DNA from: Candidatus Peribacteraceae bacterium
GTDB lineage: Bacteria > Patescibacteriota > Gracilibacteria > Peribacterales > Peribacteraceae
Assembly: GCA_018061525.1 (NCBI GenBank)
Contig: JAGOUB010000032.1
Location: 1 to 8,692, forward strand
Reading direction: 5' to 3'
Length of the DNA stretch: 8,692 nucleotides
The position numbers and the translations under genes were made by a program. Below the pieces are notes generated by a model, which saw only the letters and a program-made list of their open reading frames with translations, ran no database searches and was not told the DNA's origin. Below are positions 1 through 6,290 of this stretch, piece after piece. Positions within the stretch are counted from its first letter, which is position 1; every line of letters starts with the position of its first letter.

Positions 1-1
1 G

Positions 2-598
2 GCTACTTGGGTGCGTTTCTACGGGACTGAAGACGACGACGGCCGCTGGGAGATCGAGGACGGCGTGCGCATCCTGATGGAAGGATTGCCGGTTTCGTAC
101 CAGTCGACGATCGAGGTGAAGGGCGACAAGTACGGGCGCTATTCGTCCTACAAATCCGTCCACCTGCCCACGCGCGAAACCGGCCGGCTCGAAGAGTTTG
201 AGAAGAAGCTGAACCTCTTCCCGATCGTCATGCTTGGCAAGAACTCCGTCCCGCGGCCCGTCGAGGTGCCCGGCGATCCCGCCCGCAACAAGGTCTTCCT
301 CATCCCGGGCGACAAGGATCCCGTCGATATCGAGACCGTGATGGCCCGCCTGCGCGAGCACCCCTCGAACGAGAAGCCCAAGTGCCTCTATCTCTGCTAC
401 GGCGAGATCTCGTACGACCTCGTCGCGCAGCCGTGGGAGGCCGCGAAAAACCTCGCGCTCGCCAAGTACGGCCGCTATGTCTCGCAGGACACATTCCGTC
501 CCGACCTGCTCTTCTACGAGCGCAAAGAGGGGAAGACGTCCATGATGCGCCCCGAATACAACAAAGCCGACTTCGACCGTAAGTCGGACGACCGTTGA
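2..598 (+). CDS. Hypothetical protein, 5' end outside window
   Basis: The frame is open to the left edge (Ala-Thr-Trp precede the first GTG at 11), so this is most likely the C-terminal part of a longer protein; the GTG at 11 has no visible ribosome site. About 198 residues are visible. They are charged and soluble-looking, without a signal peptide or membrane segment. They include an Asp/Glu-rich start (EDDDGRWEIEDG), an alternating Tyr/Ser segment (KYGRYSSYKS), a Lys/Glu helix (RLEEFEKKLN), a mid-region VFLIPGDKDPVDIETVMARL and a basic/acidic tail ending in KSDDR. I do not recognise the family. The gene converges on tRNA-Leu with only 8 bases between its TGA and the encoded CCA end. Its last codons also contain an inverted repeat that appears to terminate the tRNA transcript on the other strand. 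Confidence 0.75.
   Translation, partial: ATWVRFYGTEDDDGRWEIEDGVRILMEGLPVSYQSTIEVKGDKYGRYSSYKSVHLPTRETGRLEEFEKKLNLFPIVMLGKNSVPRPVEVPGDPARNKVFLIPGDKDPVDIETVMARLREHPSNEKPKCLYLCYGEISYDLVAQPWEAAKNLALAKYGRYVSQDTFRPDLLFYERKEGKTSMMRPEYNKADFDRKSDDR
555..587 (-). terminator. Candidate intrinsic terminator for tRNA-Leu
   Basis: On the minus strand CCGACTT (587-581) pairs perfectly with AAGTCGG (573-567) around a 7-nt loop, followed by CTTTGTTGTATT. It begins about 20 nt after the tRNA 3' end. The T-tract is interrupted, so it is moderate rather than ideal. No T-tract follows the repeat on the plus strand, so it serves the tRNA rather than the overlapping gene. Confidence 0.5.
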
Positions 599-606
599 TG
601 ATGTGA

Positions 607-692
607 TGGTGCCCAGGAGAGGACTTGAACCTCCACGGGATTGCTCCCACTAGCCCCTCAAGCTAGCGCGTCTGCCATTTCGCCACCTGGGC
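607..692 (-). tRNA. tRNA-Leu(GAG), CCA encoded
   Basis: Reading the minus strand, the acceptor stem is GCCCAGG (692-686) paired with CCTGGGC (617-611), followed by discriminator A (610) and a genomically encoded CCA (609-607). The D-arm contains GCG/CGC and the AAATGGCAGA loop. The anticodon stem is CTAGC/GCTAG with loop TTGAGGG, giving anticodon GAG (659-657), which reads CUC and CUU leucine codons. A class II variable arm of about 15 nt (TGGGAGCAATCCCGT) can form GGGA/TCCC. The T-arm is GGAGG-TTCAAGT-CCTCT. The length is 83 nt without CCA. The gene stands alone between two unrelated genes, downstream of ftsH on the same strand, with its own promoter. Confidence 0.97.
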
Positions 693-729
693 ACCGGAAA
701 ATGCGGAGAAAGATCGATGAGGGACCTGG

Positions 730-757
730 AGTATAGCGGCGCGGACCGGGGCGGCAA
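730..757 (-). promoter_or_regulatory. Promoter of tRNA-Leu
   Basis: On the minus strand TTGCCG (757-752; four matches to TTGACA) and TATACT (735-730; five matches to TATAAT) are separated by 16 nt. They lie about 38 nt upstream of the mature tRNA, leaving a leader of roughly 30 nt. The -10 is embedded in CGCTATACT, which resembles boxes upstream of rpiB, tpiA and the 66-aa gene. Confidence 0.6.
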
Positions 758-766
758 TAGGCCGTT

Positions 767-2692
<1,926 letters not shown>

Positions 2693-2705
2693 GGGTATGG
2701 GGCGT

Positions 2706-2731
2706 CGGGAAGCGGATTCCCGGCGATTCTA
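2706..2731 (-). promoter_or_regulatory. Possible internal ftsH promoter with inverted repeat
   Basis: In the 53-nt gap before ftsH, the minus strand has TAGAAT (2731-2726; five of six matches to a -10). A perfect inverted repeat follows, CGGGAA-N5-TTCCCG (2722-2706), ending 13 nt before the ATG. A poor -35 candidate (CTGCCC, 2754-2749) lies 17 nt upstream. Transcription from this -10 would begin inside the repeat, so the repeat could be an operator or an mRNA hairpin near the ribosome site. This is inference only. Confidence 0.35.
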
Positions 2732-2745
2732 CACCCCTTCGTCCG

Positions 2746-3015
2746 TCAGGGCAGCGAAATCGTGGCCGAACCGCCGGGCGGCACCACCCGCACGCCGGAG
2801 CCCTGCACAAAGCGCGCTTCGGCCTCCCGCACCATCGTCTCCACCGCTCCTGCTCCGGCCGCTCGCAGCGTGATCACCGGCACCCGGGACGCCGTGTCCG
2901 GCACCACCATCGGCGCCGGGACATTCCGTGGCGCGCTTAAGCGACCCGCGGCCCAGCCGCCCATGGCGGCCACCACGACCAAGCAGCACCAGAGCGCGAG
3001 CAGGCGCTTCTCCAT
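2746..3015 (-). CDS. Small membrane-anchored protein, unknown function
   Basis: This is an 89-residue protein of unknown family. Residues 4-24 form a hydrophobic segment after a short basic start (MEKR), giving an N-terminal anchor or uncleaved signal; there is no lipobox at the two adjacent cysteines. The remainder (about 25-89) should lie outside the cytoplasm. It is rich in Ala, Val, Pro and Arg and ends in PPGGSATISLP. The ATG follows the DUF192 stop after one base (TAA-G-ATG), so translation is probably coupled. The gene lies on the same strand between DUF192 and ftsH. The coupling, the anchor and the tight fit between neighbours are the evidence that it is real; no conserved domain is recognised. 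Confidence 0.7.
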   Translation of the reverse strand: MEKRLLALWCCLVVVAAMGGWAAGRLSAPRNVPAPMVVPDTASRVPVITLRAAGAGAVETMVREAEARFVQGSGVRVVPPGGSATISLP

Positions 3016-3016
3016 C

Positions 3017-3511
3017 TTAGGGGCGAATCAGCGTCCAGCCCGTGCCTAGGCCATTCTTCGCGGCCTGGCCGGCAGCGATCTCCAGCGCGTACAGGGCGGG
3101 TCCCTCCGAAGGATAGAGCGGGCAGTCTTCGCCCTCCGGGCACGGGTCCATCGTCGTGCCGGAGACGAAGCGCCCGACCGAGTCGAAAAAGAGGATATCG
3201 AGCGGGATGAGTGTGTTCTTCATCCAGAAACGCAACGCCTCCTCGCGCGGAAATTCGAAGAGCATGCCGTGGCCCTCGGGCAGTTCCGTCCGTCCCATCA
3301 GACCGATGCGGCGGGTCTGCTCGGTGCGGGCGATTTCCGCCTTCAACTCCACCTTCTCGCCTTCCGGCGAGGCGAGGGTGATCAGCTGGGCGGCCAGGGC
3401 GTGCTGCTTGGGCTCGTTCTGCGCCGTGGGCCTGGAGACATCGTTCGTGGCGGCGGCCATGCAGGCAGAGAGGAGGATGAGCGCCGGGAGGAGGCGGGGG
3501 AGGCGGAGCAT
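3017..3511 (-). CDS. DUF192 family putative lipoprotein
   Basis: A 164-residue member of the DUF192 family, whose biochemical role is not established. The N-terminus has a basic start, a hydrophobic stretch and a lipobox LSAC with Cys17 at the expected +1 site, suggesting a lipid-anchored exported protein; residues 18-45 form a linker. The family core follows: RRIGLMGRTELPEGHGMLF (about 67-85), the FWMKNTLIPLDILFFD motif (95-110) with its hallmark WMKNT, and a Pro/Cys region (MDPCPEGEDC, 121-130) before the closing YALEIAAG strand-helix. Cys124 and Cys130 could form a disulfide outside the cytoplasm. The ATG overlaps the rpe stop by one base (TGATG) and lacks a clear ribosome site, which implies translational coupling. 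Confidence 0.9.
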   Translation of the reverse strand: MLRLPRLLPALILLSACMAAATNDVSRPTAQNEPKQHALAAQLITLASPEGEKVELKAEIARTEQTRRIGLMGRTELPEGHGMLFEFPREEALRFWMKNTLIPLDILFFDSVGRFVSGTTMDPCPEGEDCPLYPSEGPALYALEIAAGQAAKNGLGTGWTLIRP

Positions 3512-4173
3512 CAGGCGCGCAGGGCGGCGACGGCCGCTGTCCGGTTGGTCGATCGCACCACGAAGCTTCCGGCTACAAGCACGTTGGCGCCGGCCTCACG
3601 GGCGAGCTTTCCCGTCTCGGCGTTGATGCCGCCGTCCACCTGGATATGCAGATCGGGATGCGCCGCCCGCAGCGCCTTCACCTTCTCCAGTGCCTCGGGG
3701 CGGAAGGCCTGCCCGCCGAAGCCCGGCTCCACGGTCATGACCAGCGCCAGGTCCACCTCCTTGATCACGTCATCGATGGCCGAGATGGGCGTGCCGGGGC
3801 GGATGGCGATGCCGGCCAGCGCGCCGCCCGCACGGATCTGCCCGATGAGCGCATGGCGGTCGGCGGTGCCGGGCACAGCCTCGGCGTGGAACGAGATGTT
3901 GCCGATGTTTAGGCCTTTGTCCTTCAGCGAGAGAAAATCCGGTACGCGCTCGGCCGGATTGACCACCATCAAATGGATGTCGAGCGGCAGGACCGTTTTG
4001 ATCCACTGCACCACGGGCACGCCGAAGCTCAGGTTCTTCACGAAGCTCCCGTCCATCACATCAATCTGGATCCAGTCCGCGCCGGCCTGCTCGAGGCCGT
4101 TAATGTCGCTCTGCAGGTGACCGAAGTCAGCCGAGAGGATCGACGGCGCGATGAGCAGCGGGGGAGAGGCCAC
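3511..4173 (-). CDS. rpe: Ribulose-phosphate 3-epimerase
   Basis: Interconverts ribulose 5-phosphate and xylulose 5-phosphate in the pentose-phosphate pathway, in the cytosol. The 220 residues form a TIM barrel of standard length. Visible motifs are APSILSADFGHL (9-20), IQIDVMDGSF (35-44), DIHLMV (65-70), HAEA (96-99), GIAIRPGTP (121-129), VMTVEPGFGGQAF (145-157), QVDGGIN (178-184) and AGANVLVAGS (194-203). Metal/catalytic Asp38, His67 and Asp180 are present, but the first metal-ligand position, normally His, is Gln36, and the usual DGHFVPN reads DGSFVKN. The start is a GTG; an in-frame TAG four codons earlier rules out a longer form. GGAGG lies 12 nt upstream, and TAGCAT lies exactly 6 nt upstream. 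It is the first gene of the operon leading to ftsH. Confidence 0.95.
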   Translation of the reverse strand: MASPPLLIAPSILSADFGHLQSDINGLEQAGADWIQIDVMDGSFVKNLSFGVPVVQWIKTVLPLDIHLMVVNPAERVPDFLSLKDKGLNIGNISFHAEAVPGTADRHALIGQIRAGGALAGIAIRPGTPISAIDDVIKEVDLALVMTVEPGFGGQAFRPEALEKVKALRAAHPDLHIQVDGGINAETGKLAREAGANVLVAGSFVVRSTNRTAAVAALRA

Positions 4174-4179
4174 AATCGG

Positions 4180-4190
4180 ATGCTACCTCC
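4180..4190 (-). promoter_or_regulatory. rpe start-proximal signals: GGAGG and TAGCAT
   Basis: On the minus strand GGAGG (4190-4186) is directly followed by TAGCAT (4185-4180), then 6 nt, then the GTG start. The Shine-Dalgarno spacing of 12 nt is long. TAGCAT sits where the -10 of a leaderless transcript would be. Which of the two acts cannot be told from sequence; no good -35 is visible. Confidence 0.35.
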
Positions 4191-4279
4191 GCTCCACCGG
4201 ATTCCACCAGTCCTAGCGCGGCATTTCCGGCTTGCGTCCGCTTTCGGGGTCCTTTGGATTGATTGCGGCGGTTCCGGCG

Positions 4280-4285
4280 TACAAT
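4280..4285 (+). promoter_or_regulatory. Candidate -10 element, leaderless-type
   Basis: TACAAT (five of six matches to TATAAT) ends 7 nt before the ATG at 4293. Transcription starting at the usual distance would begin at or next to that ATG, and there is no Shine-Dalgarno sequence upstream. The -35 is unclear: TTGATT (4259-4264) gives a 15-nt spacer and TTGGAT (4255-4260 region) a spacer of about 19-20 nt. Confidence 0.4.
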
Positions 4286-4292
4286 GGAACCT

Positions 4293-4760
4293 ATGCCCGA
4301 GACGCCCCGCTCAACCGAGACTCCCGTCACCGCGCCGCGCCAGGCGCTGCTGCTCCAGAGGCTGAATGGCCTCAAGGCCGAGATTTCCGAGATTGTTCGT
4401 GGGATCGTCGAGGCCAAGGGCACGGTGGTGCAGTTTCATCTGCCGGCGGTGGAGAATGAACTGGACTGGACCGACGAGGAGTTGGAATTGGCTCGCCGCG
4501 CCCTGCTAGGCAAATACAAGTCGCTCGGGATCAACTTCGTCGTTCAACGTGCCGAACCTCTCGACATGGAGGCGATGATGGCCGAGATGATGAAGGACGA
4601 CGTGCCCGCCTCTGGGACAGCGTCGACCATGTCCGCGCTCGCCGATACCAACCCCGCAATTCCGGTGACTCCGGAGCCGGAGACGGGCAAAAAGAAGCCG
4701 GTCGATACCGCAGCTGCAGCTGCCGAACTGCTGCGCAAGATGCGTCACCGTCCTACCTGA
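4293..4760 (+). CDS. Hypothetical protein, helical with Pro/Thr linker
   Basis: A 155-residue protein I do not recognise. After a short Pro/Thr-rich start, residues of about 16-90 look like a compact helical domain (ALLLQRLNGLKAEISEIVRG, then DEELELARRALLGKY and a strand-like INFVVQRAEP). A Met-rich patch (MEAMMAEMM), a Pro/Thr/Ser/Ala linker and a terminal Ala-rich basic helix (AAAAAELLRKMRHR) follow. There is no signal peptide or membrane segment, so it is probably cytosolic. An ATG at 4284 or a TTG at 4263 could extend it, but none has a ribosome site; I chose 4293 because TACAAT sits where a leaderless -10 would be. It is divergent from rpe and convergent with rpiB, only 3 bases separating the stops. 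Confidence 0.75.
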   Translation: MPETPRSTETPVTAPRQALLLQRLNGLKAEISEIVRGIVEAKGTVVQFHLPAVENELDWTDEELELARRALLGKYKSLGINFVVQRAEPLDMEAMMAEMMKDDVPASGTASTMSALADTNPAIPVTPEPETGKKKPVDTAAAAAELLRKMRHRPT

Positions 4761-4763
4761 CAC

Positions 4764-5192
4764 TCAGCGCGTCTCCAGGTCCGCGATGCGCCGCTCGTGG
4801 CGGCCGCCTTCAAAGTCGGTCGCGAGGAACGTGTCTACGATCTGCTCGGCCAGCGCTGGCTCGATCAGGCGTCCGCCCAGGCTGAGCACGTTCGCGTCGT
4901 TGTGCGCGCGGGCCAAGCGGGCCGTCTCAACGGAGTAACACAATGCGGCGCGGATGCCCTGTACCTTGTTGGCGGCCATAGCCTCGCCGTTGCCGCTCCC
5001 GCCCAGCACGATGCCGGGGATCTTTTCCTGCAGCACCGTCTCGCAGCCCTTGCGGATGATGGCCGGGTAATCCACGGCCTGCTCGCTGTCGGTGCCGCGG
5101 TCGATCACCTCCCAGCCCTTGCCGGCGAGGTACGTCTTCAGATGCTCTTTAAGGGGGAAGCCGGCGTGGTCGCTGGCGAGGACGATGCGCAT
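4764..5192 (-). CDS. rpiB: Ribose-5-phosphate isomerase B
   Basis: Interconverts ribose 5-phosphate and ribulose 5-phosphate, in the cytosol. The RpiB/LacAB fold signature is complete (numbers count from the upstream GTG at 5198): ASDHAG at 8-13, DYP at 43-45, GGSGNGEAMAANKV at 66-79, HNDANVL at 99-105, GGR at 108-110 and GGRHERRI at 131-138. In the E. coli enzyme the catalytic Cys lies in a CGTG loop. Here that loop is GGSGNGE, with Glu72 aligning with the catalytic Glu75 described for Mycobacterium tuberculosis RpiB, so this belongs to the Glu-base subclass. The ATG at 5192 (142 aa) is preferred over the GTG at 5198: it begins at the family-typical point, and CGCTAGGCT ends 6 nt before it. 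An in-frame TAG at 5204-5202 blocks longer starts. The gene is monocistronic as far as seen. Confidence 0.95.
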   Translation of the reverse strand: MRIVLASDHAGFPLKEHLKTYLAGKGWEVIDRGTDSEQAVDYPAIIRKGCETVLQEKIPGIVLGGSGNGEAMAANKVQGIRAALCYSVETARLARAHNDANVLSLGGRLIEPALAEQIVDTFLATDFEGGRHERRIADLETR

Positions 5193-5198
5193 GCGCAC

Positions 5199-5228
5199 AG
5201 CCTAGCGTCCGCCGCCCATTGATGCGAA
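5199..5228 (-). promoter_or_regulatory. Candidate rpiB promoter, leaderless-type
   Basis: On the minus strand GGACGCTAGGCT (5210-5199) contains TAGGCT 6 nt before the ATG at 5192. TTCGCA (5228-5223; four of six to TTGACA) lies 18 nt upstream of TAGGCT. The same 12-mer, with one base changed, precedes tpiA at the same distance from its ATG. TAGGCT alone is a weak -10; the repetition is the main support. Confidence 0.45.
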
Positions 5229-5236
5229 ATGGCGCC

Positions 5237-5265
5237 TGGCCATGATTCTGGTCTTTCGCTAGTCT
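5237..5265 (+). promoter_or_regulatory. Candidate promoter of the 66-aa gene
   Basis: TGGCCA (5237-5242; four of six to TTGACA) and TAGTCT (5260-5265) have a 17-nt spacer. The -10 is part of CGCTAGTCT, matching the boxes at rpiB and tpiA. Predicted transcription start near 5272 gives a leader of about 35 nt carrying the strong ribosome site. An alternative pair is TTGATG (5219-5224) with CATGAT (5241-5246). Confidence 0.4.
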
Positions 5266-5291
5266 CCGCTTACTCCTCAATGCTCACATCG

Positions 5292-5303
5292 AAAGGAGGT
5301 GAT
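5292..5303 (+). promoter_or_regulatory. Full-length Shine-Dalgarno sequence
   Basis: AAAGGAGGTGAT is complementary over 12 nt to the usual 3' end of 16S rRNA (AUCACCUCCUUU). GGAGG lies 9 nt before the ATG at 5309. No other gene here has a ribosome site approaching this, which predicts strong initiation and fixes the start. Confidence 0.85.
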
Positions 5304-5308
5304 GCCCC

Positions 5309-5509
5309 ATGGCCATGAAGGAGTTTCAGTTCGAAGGGAAGACGTACTCCGTCGACCAGCGCGCATATGACGACGGTTTCCTTGTCCTCCCCGACGGCCG
5401 GCTGCTGATGGTCCGCCATTGGACCAACATGAAGCAGGGCCGTCCCGATGATCTCATCCTCCTCGGCCTGACGGTCGACCAGGTGAAAGCGGTAGTCTCT
5501 GCCGCTTGA
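5309..5509 (+). CDS. Small acidic-basic protein, unknown function
   Basis: A 66-residue protein, probably cytosolic: no signal peptide or membrane segment. It opens with MAMKEFQFEGKTYSVD, continues with a strand-like FLVLPDGRLLMVRHW around a PDGR turn, and ends in a helix LTVDQVKAVVSAA. It looks like a small alpha/beta fold, but I do not recognise the family. Evidence that it is real is the near-perfect Shine-Dalgarno sequence at ideal spacing, a candidate promoter about 45 nt upstream and a strong terminator starting 5 nt after the stop. Together these make a self-contained, probably highly expressed single-gene unit. A second ATG two codons in (ATGGCCATG) is possible, but the spacing favours the first. 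Confidence 0.88.
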   Translation: MAMKEFQFEGKTYSVDQRAYDDGFLVLPDGRLLMVRHWTNMKQGRPDDLILLGLTVDQVKAVVSAA

Positions 5510-5513
5510 ACCC

Positions 5514-5544
5514 AGCCCGTCCCCATCGTGGGGCGGGCTTCTTT
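5514..5544 (+). terminator. Intrinsic terminator after the 66-aa gene
   Basis: AGCCCGTCCC (5514-5523) pairs over 10 bp, with one T-G wobble, with GGGGCGGGCT (5530-5539) around a short loop CATCGT. TTCTTT follows. It starts 4 nt after the TGA and ends about 30 nt before the tpiA ATG, separating the two genes transcriptionally. Confidence 0.85.
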
Positions 5545-5558
5545 GCGCGCGCGCCGAC

Positions 5559-5570
5559 GGACGCTAGCCT
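5559..5570 (+). promoter_or_regulatory. Candidate tpiA -10 box, leaderless-type
   Basis: GGACGCTAGCCT contains TAGCCT (5565-5570), ending 6 nt before the ATG at 5577. It matches the rpiB box at 11 of 12 positions and at the same distance to the start. A possible -35 (TTTGCG, 5542-5547, 17-nt spacer) is poor and lies in the tail of the preceding terminator. No good Shine-Dalgarno sequence is present. Confidence 0.4.
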
Positions 5571-5576
5571 TGGGGC

Positions 5577-6263
5577 ATGACCCTCCTCATTGCCGCCAAC
5601 TGGAAGATGAACCCGCCGCCCGCGGGCTTCGATGCCCCCGAATCCCCCTACCGCCCCACCGCTGGCGCCGACGTGCTCATCTGTCCGATGGCCGTCGACT
5701 TGCGCCGCCTGGCCGCCGCCGGCATCAAGGTTGCCGCCCAGGCCGTGCGCCCCGAGGCGACCGGTGCCTTCACCGGCGATCTCTCCGTCGCATCCGCCAA
5801 AGACGCCGGCTGCAGCGCCGTGCTCTGCGGCCACAGCGAGCGCCGCCAGCACCACGGCGAGACCGACGAGGCCGTGCGCGCCCAGACCGAAGCCGCGCTC
5901 GCCGCCGAGCTCGTGGCCATCGTCTGCGTGGGCGAGAAAGACGGTGAGGACCGTGAGGCCGTGCTCCGCCGCCAGCTCGCGGGCATCCCTGATCGCCCCG
6001 AGGTCGTCATTGCCTACGAGCCCGTCTGGGCGATCGGTACCGGCAAAGCTGCGTCCGCCGCCGACGCCGTCGCGGCCGCCACGCTCATCCGCCAGATTCT
6101 CCCCAACGTCTCCGCCGTGCTCTACGGCGGCTCGGCCAAGGCCGATAATGCCGCCTCGTTCCTGGCCGAACCGGCCATCGGCGGCCTGCTCGTGGGCGGG
6201 GCCGCTCTCAAGCCCGCCGAATTCTCGGCCATCCTTTCGGTTGCCAAGGGCCTCGGCCGGTGA
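5577..6263 (+). CDS. tpiA: Triosephosphate isomerase, compact variant
   Basis: Interconverts dihydroxyacetone phosphate and glyceraldehyde 3-phosphate in glycolysis/gluconeogenesis, in the cytosol. All catalytic elements are visible: NWKMN with Asn8 and Lys10, GAFTGD in loop 3 (63-68), CGHSERR with the His electrophile at 86, and YEPVWAIGTGKA with the Glu base at 148 and lid loop 6 after it. The phosphate-binding YGGSAK (183-188) and LLVGGAALKPAEF (204-216) are also present. At 228 residues it is about 20 shorter than the usual 250. The losses are spread over the surface helices: helix 1 is replaced by a proline-rich run after NWKMN, and the segments after CVGE and after the lid are shortened. 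The ATG is preceded by an in-frame TAG four codons upstream, so no longer start exists. A slipin gene follows after 27 nt, probably co-transcribed. Confidence 0.93.
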   Translation: MTLLIAANWKMNPPPAGFDAPESPYRPTAGADVLICPMAVDLRRLAAAGIKVAAQAVRPEATGAFTGDLSVASAKDAGCSAVLCGHSERRQHHGETDEAVRAQTEAALAAELVAIVCVGEKDGEDREAVLRRQLAGIPDRPEVVIAYEPVWAIGTGKAASAADAVAAATLIRQILPNVSAVLYGGSAKADNAASFLAEPAIGGLLVGGAALKPAEFSAILSVAKGLGR

Positions 6264-6290
6264 GACGGTAGGGGTGTTCCCCCTTCTCCC

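Noticed and set aside
11..13. GTG at 11 as the start of the first gene
   Set aside because: The frame is open to the edge and no ribosome site can be seen, so a truncated gene is more likely.
4710..4724. GCAGCTGCAGCTGC short palindromic repeat
   Set aside because: It is explained by a run of alanine codons in the 4293-4760 gene.
6271..6282. GGGG-TGTT-CCCC hairpin between tpiA and the slipin gene
   Set aside because: A four-base-pair stem without a T-tract is too weak to call a terminator or attenuator; it could at most affect ribosome access.
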